Of a stretch of 61,923 nt of DNA, positions 35,364-44,153 are shown piece after piece. Within the stretch, counting starts at the first letter, position 1. Every line of letters starts with the position of its first letter. The notes beneath the pieces were generated by a model. That model was not told the DNA's origin, made no database searches, and saw only the letters and a list, made by a program, of their open reading frames with translations. The stretch comes from CTSOIL-112 sp964293815. Lineage in GTDB: Bacteria; Pseudomonadota; Gammaproteobacteria; Burkholderiales; Burkholderiaceae. Both the position numbers and the translations under genes were made by a program. The stretch spans positions 1 through 61,923 of the forward strand of contig CAXYYC010000011.1 in the NCBI GenBank assembly GCA_964293815.1, written 5' to 3'.

Positions 35364-36119
35364 TCACTCGTAATGCGGCTTATCCGTCAGCCAGCGCAAA
35401 GCCAACCGAGGCGAGCGAAGCAACATGCCAAAAAATAAGCCTGCATGCATACGGCTAATCAACACATTATCACGCACACCTTGAAAGTGTGAAACACCGC
35501 CCTCTGGGTAATGCACGCAGGTTGCGGTGTTAATAATCGGAATACCCATCCAATCAGCACGCACCAAAATTTCAACATCCCAGCCCATGCGTAATGAACG
35601 CGTTTGACCGTTCAACAAAGCGCTCATCCGACTCAATGGATATACCCGAAAGCCGCACATGGCGTCTTTGATGCGCAGGGATAAGGTATTGATCCAAACC
35701 CAGATGTGGGTTAGATAGCGACCATACAACCGCCCTTTCGGGACAGTCTCATCGTAAATCGGATAACCGCAGACAATCGCCTCAGGATGCGCTTGGGCGA
35801 TCGCCAAAAATCGAGGGATGTCAGACAACTGATGCTGACCATCGGCATCCACCTGCAAGGCGTGTGTGTAGCCTGCCGCATAAGCCGTGCGTAGCCCCGT
35901 GCTGACCGCCGCCCCTTTGCCCTGATTGACTTCGTGTTCCACCAAAGTAATCTGCTGCGGCCATTGCTTGACCAATGCGCGCAGCACCTGAGTACACACA
36001 GCATCACTGCCATCATTGACCAAAATACACGGTAGTTGTTGCGCCAATACCTGCTCAACCACGGCGGCAACGGTCTGCGGATGATTGTATACAGGGATCA
36101 CCGCTACGGGTTTAAACAT
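35364..36119 (-). CDS. Family 2 glycosyltransferase (aryl polyene cluster)
   Basis: 251 residues from the ATG at 36119; the frame is open upstream but overlaps the preceding gene. The GT-A fold is clear: VAVIPVYNHPQT at the N terminus, NDGSD, and the metal-binding DADGQHQ. It should transfer a sugar from a nucleotide or lipid donor to the polyene or its anchor. It overlaps the end of the ligase-dehydratase gene by 8 bp and is the last gene of the leftward operon. Confidence 0.85.
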   Translation of the reverse strand: MFKPVAVIPVYNHPQTVAAVVEQVLAQQLPCILVNDGSDAVCTQVLRALVKQWPQQITLVEHEVNQGKGAAVSTGLRTAYAAGYTHALQVDADGQHQLSDIPRFLAIAQAHPEAIVCGYPIYDETVPKGRLYGRYLTHIWVWINTLSLRIKDAMCGFRVYPLSRMSALLNGQTRSLRMGWDVEILVRADWMGIPIINTATCVHYPEGGVSHFQGVRDNVLISRMHAGLFFGMLLRSPRLALRWLTDKPHYE

Positions 36120-37854
36120 GATTGCCCCATGCAATGATGCCCGATGCATGCCCGCCCAGCTCGGATTGATAGACAAAATGTGTGCTCTGGCGCTGTGCGT
36201 CGTGGCGTAGCGTAAGGCGAACGGTTTGTCCTGGTCGAATGACTTGGGTGAATTTGAGTTGTTTCAAGCCGACAAAATCGCCAATCAATCCAAAATACGT
36301 TTGACTCATGCGTGCCGCCCAATCAATCTGCACCACGCCCGGCAAAATCGGTTCATTTGGAAAATGCCCCTGAAAATACACCAACTCGTGCGGAATATCG
36401 AGTTGCAATTCAATCTCATGCTCGGTGCGCTTCAGAATGTGTATGACAGCTTGATCCACCACTGGCTTGCTTTCTAAAATAGTCAATAAAGATTGGTACG
36501 CCACTTTGTCCTGCTCATTACGCGCAATGTGCGATACGAAGCGCCAACGACGAGGTATGGCAAGTGATTCAAAGGATAGGCGCAAATGTTGTTTGAAACG
36601 ATTGATCAAACCCAAACGTTGCTGATGACTCAACAATTCCAATCCCGCTTTGGACAACACCATCACCACGCCCAACCATGTGCGCGACTGCTGTTCAAAT
36701 GGTACGACATGCACCTGCGCGCACCAGCCGGTTTGCATCAGCAGCGCCTCCATCTGGGTCAACGAGATGCGTTTCTCTTCCAATTTAATAATGCGATCTG
36801 ACCGCCCGAGTAGTTCAAATTCACCCAGCTCATTCACCTGTGCTCGATCCGTGCTCAGATACCAAGCATTCGGCTCATCCAAATGTGGCGCCTGCAATTG
36901 CAATAAGCCATCAGTATTTGTTTGTGCCCGAACTTGGGGCAGCGGTTTAAAACCCCGTGCATCCGCATTCATTTTACACCCGACCGCGCCGGTTTCTGTA
37001 CTGCCGTAGATTTCCACCATCTCCGCCAGCCAGAGTGATCGAATCCGCCGGTTATCCTCCTGAGCCAAAACCCCGCCAGCAGAGAACACACAACGCAATG
37101 ACAGAGGCATTCGCGACCAATCGCCCAAATCATATACGCGGCTCAAAAATGCCGGCGAACTAATCAAAACCGCGTCACGGCCACGGCATGGTGTTTCGGA
37201 TAACAATTGCTCAGGAAAACGAATCGCCTCAACCGAGGCAACACGCCCATACAACACAGGCCACAAAAAGCGGAAAATAAATCCAAAAAAATGCTGGTGT
37301 GAAACGGTTGCGTAAAATACCGCACCATTCACCAAATCGCCAAACGCCGCTTCCAGCACCTGCACCTCAGCACACAACTGCGCCAACGTTTTTCCAATCG
37401 GCTTAGGGAATCCGGTAGAACCTGAGGTCAAAAAAAACACCTGTGAATCACTGGACAATGGTGCTGGTTGCGAGAATACCAACATCTGATTTGATTTGGG
37501 CGGCGCTGACACAAAACGCACATCAGGCTTATCTGGCGTTCGTGCATCCGCAGGAAAGTCCCCCACAAAGCCACTAACCCACTGATTTAAATGGTGAATC
37601 GTAGTGGGCAATGCATCATTTGGAATATACACGGTTTGCCCCGCATACCAAGCAGCCAACAGCGCCGCAGCAAACTCATCCGTGCGTTGCTCATACAAAG
37701 CCCATGCTGCGCGCGGCAAAGATTGCCACAACTGCACCCAAACCTGCACCCGAGCGCTAAAGCGCGTCCATGACCACGCTTCTTCCCCGACAAATATCAC
37801 GTCACGCGTAGGCTCGGTCAATTGCCGATGCAAGCACATCAATCGATCGTTCAT
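36112..37854 (-). CDS. AMP-dependent acyl ligase fused to a FabZ-like dehydratase (aryl polyene cluster)
   Basis: 580 residues in two domains. Residues about 1-450 form an adenylating ligase with the P-loop LTSGSTGFPKP (about 139-149) and YGSTETGAVG. Residues about 465-580 form a hotdog dehydratase with the catalytic GHFPNEPILPG motif. The ligase part probably activates 4-hydroxybenzoate or a related aryl acid as starter; the dehydratase acts in polyene extension. In systems I remember the two activities are separate (ApeH and ApeI), so this is a fusion. GAGGCGCG precedes the start; ATGA overlap with the upstream gene. Confidence 0.83.
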   Translation of the reverse strand: MNDRLMCLHRQLTEPTRDVIFVGEEAWSWTRFSARVQVWVQLWQSLPRAAWALYEQRTDEFAAALLAAWYAGQTVYIPNDALPTTIHHLNQWVSGFVGDFPADARTPDKPDVRFVSAPPKSNQMLVFSQPAPLSSDSQVFFLTSGSTGFPKPIGKTLAQLCAEVQVLEAAFGDLVNGAVFYATVSHQHFFGFIFRFLWPVLYGRVASVEAIRFPEQLLSETPCRGRDAVLISSPAFLSRVYDLGDWSRMPLSLRCVFSAGGVLAQEDNRRIRSLWLAEMVEIYGSTETGAVGCKMNADARGFKPLPQVRAQTNTDGLLQLQAPHLDEPNAWYLSTDRAQVNELGEFELLGRSDRIIKLEEKRISLTQMEALLMQTGWCAQVHVVPFEQQSRTWLGVVMVLSKAGLELLSHQQRLGLINRFKQHLRLSFESLAIPRRWRFVSHIARNEQDKVAYQSLLTILESKPVVDQAVIHILKRTEHEIELQLDIPHELVYFQGHFPNEPILPGVVQIDWAARMSQTYFGLIGDFVGLKQLKFTQVIRPGQTVRLTLRHDAQRQSTHFVYQSELGGHASGIIAWGNHV

Positions 37855-38426
37855 CGCGCCTCCGATTCAAAATGCTTGCGATAATGCGGCCGATACAGCC
37901 ATTCCCCCACAAACAAACAGCCCATCAATAAGTAGGAAATGAAACCGTTATACACAGTCCAAAGGCGAAGATTGTCCAGATAGATCGTCCAACTCGACAA
38001 CGCGGCATTTAATACGAAAAAGCCACACCAAATTTGAGTCACTGCGCGCGTATAACGCACACCGCTGGGCGCCAAATCAGGCTGCGTCAAACGCGCCATC
38101 CGCTCGATGATACTCGGTGGATAACGCAAACTGTAGGCAAACGCCAACAAGAACCCCACGCTGACCATCACCGGATACCAGCGCAAGGGCTGTGCTGTTT
38201 TGAATAAAAACACACCCACAAAAATCACGATGGAAAAAAGCACCAGTAAACGTGCCTGAGTATGCTTTAGCCCCAAAAACAAAGCGCGCACCAGCATTAA
38301 TGCACACAGCATCAAAGCCATTGAGCGCGCAGACAAGCGATCATGACCAAAGAATAAAATAAACGGATAAATGGCGGTCACCGTCATCAGGACTACAGCG
38401 ATGATGCGACGCATGAGTTCAGTCAC
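37851..38426 (-). CDS. COG4648-like inner-membrane protein (aryl polyene cluster)
   Basis: 191 residues with about five or six hydrophobic helices. It matches my recollection of the uncharacterised membrane protein found next to the carrier proteins in aryl polyene loci. The start is GTG at 38426, or the ATG at 38414. Overlaps the ligase gene by 4 bp. Function unknown. Confidence 0.7.
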   Translation of the reverse strand: MTELMRRIIAVVLMTVTAIYPFILFFGHDRLSARSMALMLCALMLVRALFLGLKHTQARLLVLFSIVIFVGVFLFKTAQPLRWYPVMVSVGFLLAFAYSLRYPPSIIERMARLTQPDLAPSGVRYTRAVTQIWCGFFVLNAALSSWTIYLDNLRLWTVYNGFISYLLMGCLFVGEWLYRPHYRKHFESEAR

Positions 38427-38431
38427 ATCAA

Positions 38432-38671
38432 TTACAAAGCCGCTTCCAGCGCCTTGACCACATCATCAATGGTACGCACCGATTTAAACATTTCAGGCTC
38501 AACACGTTTGCCTGTCAATTGCCGCATTTTCACAATCAAATCAACCGCATCAATGCTGTCAATGTCCAAATCCTCATACAAACGTGCTTCGGGTTTAATT
38601 TTACCTGCGTCAATGTCGAATAATTCTTGCAGGTTATCGCTCAATAATTGATAAATTTGCTCGTATGTCAT
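38432..38671 (-). CDS. Acyl carrier protein (aryl polyene cluster, first of two)
   Basis: 79 residues with the phosphopantetheine attachment serine S39 in DIDSIDAVDL. Acidic helical bundle typical of ACPs. Together with the neighbouring ACP it carries the growing aryl polyene chain; it corresponds to the ApeE/ApeF pair. Confidence 0.92.
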   Translation of the reverse strand: MTYEQIYQLLSDNLQELFDIDAGKIKPEARLYEDLDIDSIDAVDLIVKMRQLTGKRVEPEMFKSVRTIDDVVKALEAAL

Positions 38672-38684
38672 GCTATTTCACCCA

Positions 38685-38945
38685 TTACACAGTCTTTTTT
38701 TCTGCCACCATCGCCGCTAATGCTTTGATGCTGGAAAAATAATGTTTATTTTCCTCGGCATTGGCGGAAATTTGCACCCCATATTTTTTCTGCAAAGCAA
38801 CGCCCAATTCCAATGCATCAATAGAGTCCAAACCCAAACCCTCGACAAACAAAGGCTCATCACTGTTGATGTCATTCGGGGTAATGTCCTCCAGCATCAA
38901 GGTATCAATAATTAATTGTTTTAATTCCAATTCAATATCAGCCAT
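38685..38945 (-). CDS. Acyl carrier protein (aryl polyene cluster, second of two)
   Basis: 86 residues from the ATG at 38945, which overlaps the end of the upstream acyltransferase gene; an in-frame GTG nine bases earlier is possible. Attachment serine S41 in GLGLDSIDALEL. It is only moderately similar to the other ACP, so the two probably have distinct partners. Confidence 0.9.
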   Translation of the reverse strand: MADIELELKQLIIDTLMLEDITPNDINSDEPLFVEGLGLDSIDALELGVALQKKYGVQISANAEENKHYFSSIKALAAMVAEKKTV

Positions 38946-39705
38946 TTGGCACACTTTCTGAAAAATAGAGCGTTAAATCTTGGGTAAGTCGGCGCGCGGC
39001 GATGCTCGGGTTGCATTCCACATACGGCTGGATGGAAAAATCGGGCTGAACACGGAGCGAAAAATGCATTTTTTGATGGGGAATTTTATACCATTTCTCC
39101 CCTTTTCGTAAAGTTGGCGGATAGCAAGTAATCAAAATAGGCGTTGGCGCAACGCCCGAACGAATCGCGATATTCGATGCACCCCGCTGCAAGCGATAAC
39201 CTTGATTCGTCACTGTGCGCGTGCCTTCGGGAAAGATAATCAAATTCGCACCCTCATGCAGTCGAGCCACACACAGATGAATCAATTGCTCCGGATCATC
39301 GGCATCATTCGGAATATAGCCTGCGGTTGTCACCGGCCCGAGCATAAATGGATTGCGAAAAATCTCTTTTTTGACAATGCAATCCACATCATCCAAGAAG
39401 GCGACCAAAAACACCACGTCCAACAGAGTTGGATGATTGGCAATCACCAACATCCCGCGACGATCACGCAATTGCTCAAACCCAGACAGCTCGTAGCTCA
39501 ACACACCGAAAACCCGCATAAATTCGATGAAAAACCGAAACATTCGGGCAATCGCACGCCGCGCAATTCGACGGCGCGCCGCGCGATTAGTAATCAACAG
39601 CAGCGGTGGAAACGCCACCAAGCCAAACAATAGGCCGCCCAAGCCAAACAAGGTGAAGCTCGCTCCCGTGGCAAAGACACGCCATGCCGAGTTGAGCTTT
39701 TTCAT
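38938..39705 (-). CDS. PlsC-type lysophospholipid acyltransferase (aryl polyene cluster)
   Basis: 255 residues from the ATG at 39705 (MKKLNSAWRV), which matches the usual N terminus; earlier in-frame ATGs would overlap the upstream gene. The acyltransferase motifs NHPTLLD (H-x4-D) and FPEGTRT are intact, with an N-terminal hydrophobic segment. It probably acylates a glycerol-phosphate-type anchor for the polyene. Confidence 0.85.
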   Translation of the reverse strand: MKKLNSAWRVFATGASFTLFGLGGLLFGLVAFPPLLLITNRAARRRIARRAIARMFRFFIEFMRVFGVLSYELSGFEQLRDRRGMLVIANHPTLLDVVFLVAFLDDVDCIVKKEIFRNPFMLGPVTTAGYIPNDADDPEQLIHLCVARLHEGANLIIFPEGTRTVTNQGYRLQRGASNIAIRSGVAPTPILITCYPPTLRKGEKWYKIPHQKMHFSLRVQPDFSIQPYVECNPSIAARRLTQDLTLYFSESVPNG

Positions 39706-39722
39706 CACGATAGAACCTTGAT

Positions 39723-40490
39723 TCAGATGCATTTGTTCCATTGCCACTGCGCACCTTCCCTACTCATTTGCGTCCAAGGACCGTTACATGTTGACAAAAG
39801 CCATGCCAGAAACTGCAATTCAATAGGCAAATGAGCTTCTGCTGACGAAGGTGTCAACCGTTTCTGCACATTATTCTCTGCCAAATCCGCAGGCCAGCTC
39901 AATTCATAATCTTGCCCTTGACCAATCCGCAAGGCAAACGCAAAAGCCACGGATGACTCACCGCTGGCCGTAAACTCATAGAGTTCAGGAACCGTTTCAT
40001 CGTATACCAATAAAACCACGTCTTGCCCCGTTTCCGCTGATTGCGTCACAGCCTCAATCATCGCGCAGACGATGCCATCCGCGCCCGCCGCCACTGAAGT
40101 CATGGGCTGAGTGTTGTGTTGCAAAATAGAGAGATTGCCAGCCACCGCATTGTGGACAGACAGCCCAAAATTCATTGATGAAAGCGGCTCCTGCTTGACA
40201 ATCTGTTGCAATAGCTCCGTTGAACGCAGTAAGTCGCCATGTCGCGAGCAATAAATCTGCGGTAATTCCGCAGAATGCTCAATCTGATTGACCACATGAA
40301 AGGCCATGCGCGTGAGGCGATTCAGACGACGGCGTTGCATCGCGGGAATGCTGGATACATCGGGAACCTGATCGCCGCTTGGCGCGAAAGGCGCGTTAGC
40401 CCAAGACCGCCATTGCTCGTCCGTTTCGATCCCTGGCGCCCATGCCGCCCATTGGCGGATACCAAATTGAATGGTTGATAAAGACTTCAT
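39723..40490 (-). CDS. Ketosynthase-like chain length factor (aryl polyene cluster)
   Basis: 255 residues from the ATG at 40490, which overlaps the phosphopantetheinyl transferase stop by 4 bp. It resembles the N-terminal half of beta-ketoacyl synthases (SVHNAVAGNLSI and a following DGIVCAMIEA) but has no catalytic cysteine-histidine triad, as expected for a chain length factor. It probably pairs with one of the full ketosynthases (ApeO/ApeC-type heterodimer) and sets chain length. Confidence 0.8.
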   Translation of the reverse strand: MKSLSTIQFGIRQWAAWAPGIETDEQWRSWANAPFAPSGDQVPDVSSIPAMQRRRLNRLTRMAFHVVNQIEHSAELPQIYCSRHGDLLRSTELLQQIVKQEPLSSMNFGLSVHNAVAGNLSILQHNTQPMTSVAAGADGIVCAMIEAVTQSAETGQDVVLLVYDETVPELYEFTASGESSVAFAFALRIGQGQDYELSWPADLAENNVQKRLTPSSAEAHLPIELQFLAWLLSTCNGPWTQMSREGAQWQWNKCI

Positions 40491-41188
40491 GCACGACACC
40501 CCACAATCCACGCCCCCACATAATCCGTATACTCAATCACAAAATGCTGTACGGGATATTTTGATTCCATCAGCCGCCAAGTGGATGCAGAGCAATCCAA
40601 AGCCATCTCGCGCAAATGCGATGAACCCACTGCACAACCACACCATTTCGCCAGCGCCTCTTTGGCAGTCCAATAGCGATACATCATGTCCAATGACGCA
40701 GCGTTTTGCGCCAACCAAGGATGTTCGGATGGATGCGCTACAGTCTGCATCATCTCCAACAAATGTGTTCGTGGTTTCATGCGTTCAATATCCACACCGA
40801 CTGGTAATCCACCCATTGATAATGCGCAGACGACCCATTCACCCGAATGCGCAATACTTAAATACTCGGTAGAGCGCTCACCCAAACGATAAACCTGAGG
40901 TGCGCCATTTGGGTGATTAAGAATTTGCCAATCCTGCCACGCGCCACCCACGCGCTCCACCAACAATTGTTTCCCCAAACGCCGCGCTGCCCAATAATTT
41001 GCTTTGGCCTTCATAGACGCTCGTTGCCGCCATTGCAATTGCTCATGAGGACTTAAATCAGACAGCATCTCTTGCGGCGGCGTGTCGCGTTGAATACGCG
41101 CTACGGCCAAACCAACAGAAGTCTCGCCGAATACATCTGTATTCATTTCCGAAATGCTGATCTGCAATCCGTCATCAAAAGTCGTCAT
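40487..41188 (-). CDS. 4'-phosphopantetheinyl transferase (aryl polyene cluster)
   Basis: 233 residues of the Sfp type. The magnesium-binding GVDIE motif (131-135) and WTAKEALAK (173-181) are intact. It activates the two local ACPs. The start is uncertain: no good ribosome site precedes 41188, and an ATG at 41146 is possible. Confidence 0.87.
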   Translation of the reverse strand: MTTFDDGLQISISEMNTDVFGETSVGLAVARIQRDTPPQEMLSDLSPHEQLQWRQRASMKAKANYWAARRLGKQLLVERVGGAWQDWQILNHPNGAPQVYRLGERSTEYLSIAHSGEWVVCALSMGGLPVGVDIERMKPRTHLLEMMQTVAHPSEHPWLAQNAASLDMMYRYWTAKEALAKWCGCAVGSSHLREMALDCSASTWRLMESKYPVQHFVIEYTDYVGAWIVGCRA

Positions 41189-41232
41189 GCAAGGAGATCA
41201 TTAAGCTGCGCTGTCATGCTGTTCAAATAACA

Positions 41233-41667
41233 TCAGCGTGCAATGTCGCCACGCAAAGCAACGCCTGCAATAAATCCACCCGCATGACACTCGTATTGGC
41301 TTGCGCTGCGGTACAGATTTTTCTTGTAATAACTATTTAGGTTATTGACCTTGGTCGCACCCATTTTTTGTGCGGTTTCCTGAAATGCGATCAGAGCGGA
41401 GAGCATAGCGACTTGGCAGGCTTGTTCATCCGACTTGCCAAAGGCATTGGTTTTTCGGTTTGACACCACACCAGCCTTGAGTATCTTGCCCCCGCCGGAA
41501 CCACCAAAATAAAACTTCACAGAGCCGTCCAGTTTTTCTTTGGCCATATCTGAGTTTAAAACATCTTTAATCGGCAAATACAGCGTGTCATCACGCGCCA
41601 TCGCCGGTGCACTGACTAAAATGGCGGTTAATGCCAACGCCATGCCCATCATTCTTTTAGCGATCAT
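41233..41667 (-). CDS. Small exported protein of unknown function in the aryl polyene operon
   Basis: 144 residues with a clear signal peptide (cleavage near APAMA-R, residue 24). The mature part has GSVKFYFGGS, VSNRKTNAFGKSDEQAC and NLNSYYKKN, and ends AGVALRGDIAR. I recall close relatives annotated as excinuclease ATPase subunit, which this cannot be: it is short, exported and has no ATPase motifs. It may be a small periplasmic binding protein with a YbjQ-like fold. AAGGAGAGAG precedes the start. Confidence 0.75.
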   Translation of the reverse strand: MIAKRMMGMALALTAILVSAPAMARDDTLYLPIKDVLNSDMAKEKLDGSVKFYFGGSGGGKILKAGVVSNRKTNAFGKSDEQACQVAMLSALIAFQETAQKMGATKVNNLNSYYKKNLYRSASQYECHAGGFIAGVALRGDIAR

Positions 41668-41690
41668 TACTCTCTCCTTATCAATATTTG

Positions 41691-42929
41691 CTAATCAAGA
41701 CGCTTAAAAATCAATGACGTATTGATGCCGCCAAAGGCGAAGTTATTGCTCATGACATAAGTCACGTTGGGGTCACACCACCCTTTTTGCAGAAAACCCA
41801 GCGGTGGCAAACGCTCGTCCACCTGTGTCAGATTCACCGTCGGGCTGAACCAACCTTCGTGCATCATTTTGATCGAGAACAGGGCTTCAATCGCCCCGCA
41901 CGCGCCCAAAGTATGACCCATATAGCTTTTCAGCGAGCTGATCGGCACATCGCGTTGAAAGACATTCCATGTGGCCAAGCCTTCGCCCAAATCCCCATGC
42001 TCTGTCGCTGTGCCATGCGCGTTCACATAGCCAATATCATCGGTGCTGACGCCGGACTGCGCCAGCGCCAAACGCAATGCCTGTTCCATTGTTTCCGCTT
42101 GTGGTTGCGTCACATGTTTGCCATCGCTATTGGTACCAAACCCGACAATCTCGGCATAAATCTTTGCGCCACGCGCTTTGGCGTGTTCGTATTCTTCCAA
42201 AATCAGGGTGGCCGCCCCTTCACCCAAAACCAAGCCATCGCGCCCCGCATCAAATGGACGCGGCGACTGCGCAGGTGCGTCGTTACGGGTGCTGGTCGCG
42301 TACAAGGTATCAAACACCGCAGCCTGCGTGACATCCAACTCCTCTGCGCCTCCGGCCACCATAGCTTTTTGTCGCCCACTGGCAATCGCTTCATACGCAT
42401 AGCCAATGCCTTGACTGCCGGAAGTGCAAGCGCTTGAGGTTGGGATAACGCGCCCAGTCAAGCCAAAAAATACGCCAATATTCACCGGTGCTGTGTGACT
42501 CATCATGCGAATATAGGTGGTTGCGTTGACGCCTTCGACACGCTTTTGCACCGGAATTTGACCAAAATCGCAAATCGCATTGGGCGAGCCGGATGAGGAT
42601 CCATACGAAATACCGACCTCTCCTGAGTGTAACCACGGATCATTGAGCAGACCTGCATCATCCAAAGCCCGTTCCGTCGCATATACCGCCATTAAAGCCA
42701 CTCGCCCCATTGAGCGCGTCGCTTTGCGCGTATAGTGTGTGGGCAAATCAAAAGCCGCCGCTGGCGCGCCCAGTCGGGTATTGAGATCGGCGTAGTCATC
42801 CCATTGATGCATGTATTGCACCGCATTGACCGTCTGCTTCAGGCGATTCAAAATTTCAGGCCACTCATGCCCCACAGGCGAGATACAGGCCATACCTGTC
42901 ACTACCACACGATAAGGATATGGGTTCAT
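41691..42929 (-). CDS. Beta-ketoacyl-ACP synthase, FabF-like (aryl polyene cluster)
   Basis: 412 residues. The triad is complete: C168 (SSACTSGSQ), a histidine in NAHGTATEHGD (about 306) and a histidine in SYMGHTLGACG (about 343). Catalyses malonyl-ACP condensation in polyene elongation; it likely corresponds to the homodimeric ApeR-type synthase. AGGAATG precedes the start, which overlaps the reductase stop by 4 bp. Confidence 0.9.
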   Translation of the reverse strand: MNPYPYRVVVTGMACISPVGHEWPEILNRLKQTVNAVQYMHQWDDYADLNTRLGAPAAAFDLPTHYTRKATRSMGRVALMAVYATERALDDAGLLNDPWLHSGEVGISYGSSSGSPNAICDFGQIPVQKRVEGVNATTYIRMMSHTAPVNIGVFFGLTGRVIPTSSACTSGSQGIGYAYEAIASGRQKAMVAGGAEELDVTQAAVFDTLYATSTRNDAPAQSPRPFDAGRDGLVLGEGAATLILEEYEHAKARGAKIYAEIVGFGTNSDGKHVTQPQAETMEQALRLALAQSGVSTDDIGYVNAHGTATEHGDLGEGLATWNVFQRDVPISSLKSYMGHTLGACGAIEALFSIKMMHEGWFSPTVNLTQVDERLPPLGFLQKGWCDPNVTYVMSNNFAFGGINTSLIFKRLD

Positions 42930-43687
42930 CCAAACATTCCTCCATTAATAGAGATCACTTGACGGGTAATATAAGCAGCCTCCGGCGACATCAAAAAGTT
43001 AACCAGTCCAGCCACTTCCTCTGGTCGCCCCATGCGCTGCATCGGGATTAATTTCATCGCTTCCGCTAAAATGCGCTCGTCCACCATATCGGTTTCGATC
43101 AAGCCCGGCGCCACACAATTAACCGTGATTTTACGCTTGGCCAACTCAATCGCTAAAGCTTTGGTCGCGCCGATGATGCCCGCTTTGGCCGCGCTGTAAT
43201 TGACCTGACCACGATTGCCCATCAAACCCGACACCGAGGAAAGCGTGACAATTCGTCCAGCAGCACGACGCTGAACCATAGGCAAAACCAAAGGACGCAG
43301 AACATTATAAAAACCACCCAAATTGGTATCGACCACCTCGTCCCACTCCGAATCCAGCATCGCTGGAAACGCGTTGTCCTGTGCAATGCCCGCATTGCAC
43401 ACCACACCATAGTAGCAACCGTGTTGTTCAATATCCGCCAGCAATTTTTGCTCGGCCAATCGGCGATCCGCAATATCAAAACACACACTGCGAACCGGTA
43501 CACCATACTGCTGACTCAATAATTCTCGTGTTTCTTCCAAACGCGTGCGATCACGCCCGTGCAAAGCCAAACTGTAGCCCGATTGTGCCAATCGTTCGGC
43601 AATGGCCTTACCAATACCGCGTGACGAACCGGTGACGAACACCGTGAGGTTGTGATTGTCTGAGCGTGAAACCATCGAATAACCCAT
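42926..43687 (-). CDS. 3-ketoacyl-ACP reductase, FabG-like (aryl polyene cluster)
   Basis: 253 residues of the short-chain dehydrogenase family. Cofactor motif TGSSRGIGKA (about 19-28), catalytic serine and YSAAKAG (Tyr-x3-Lys) are present, and it ends GGMFG. It reduces the beta-keto group in each elongation cycle. The start may be the ATG four codons in (43675). Ketoreductase next to a dehydratase and two synthases gives the full polyene cycle without an enoyl reductase, as expected for conjugated products. Confidence 0.92.
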   Translation of the reverse strand: MGYSMVSRSDNHNLTVFVTGSSRGIGKAIAERLAQSGYSLALHGRDRTRLEETRELLSQQYGVPVRSVCFDIADRRLAEQKLLADIEQHGCYYGVVCNAGIAQDNAFPAMLDSEWDEVVDTNLGGFYNVLRPLVLPMVQRRAAGRIVTLSSVSGLMGNRGQVNYSAAKAGIIGATKALAIELAKRKITVNCVAPGLIETDMVDERILAEAMKLIPMQRMGRPEEVAGLVNFLMSPEAAYITRQVISINGGMFG

Positions 43688-43695
43688 CTTAAAAA

Positions 43696-44151
43696 TTATG
43701 CCGCTTTCGGCTGGAATACCGATAAACGCGCCTGTGCCAGCAGTATATCGTGTTGATCATAAATCTGGCAGTCAAATGAACCCAAGCCCTCAGATGACTG
43801 GAGCAAACATTGCGCATGAATGCGTAACTGACTACCGACCGAGAAAAAGCCGACGTATGAACGATAATCGCGCGTACCCAGCAAATAACCGATCGGAACG
43901 GCCTTTTCGTTCGACGCCGTTTCATCCGTAGAAACGTCCTTTTGTGCATTAAAGCCTGACCAAGCAGCCGCGGACTGCGCCATCAATTCAATCCCCACCC
44001 ACGCAGCAATCTGCTGACCAACGGCAAACAAATGCGCCGCATCCAAAGACACTTGCGTCACAATGCCGTGCTCATCGCACGCGCAAATTTCGTCAATCAA
44101 TGCCATAGGCAACTCGTGTGGCATATAGGGAATGGCCGAAATAGGAAACAT
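43696..44151 (-). CDS. ApeP-type hotdog dehydratase (aryl polyene cluster)
   Basis: 151 residues from the ATG at 44151 (AAGG upstream; an in-frame GTG lies two codons earlier). The N-terminal YMPHELPMALIDEI is characteristic of the 3-hydroxyacyl-ACP dehydratases in aryl polyene loci. It probably works with the FabZ-like domain of the ligase fusion; two different dehydratases are normal in these systems. Confidence 0.82.
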   Translation of the reverse strand: MFPISAIPYMPHELPMALIDEICACDEHGIVTQVSLDAAHLFAVGQQIAAWVGIELMAQSAAAWSGFNAQKDVSTDETASNEKAVPIGYLLGTRDYRSYVGFFSVGSQLRIHAQCLLQSSEGLGSFDCQIYDQHDILLAQARLSVFQPKAA

Positions 44152-44153
44152 AC

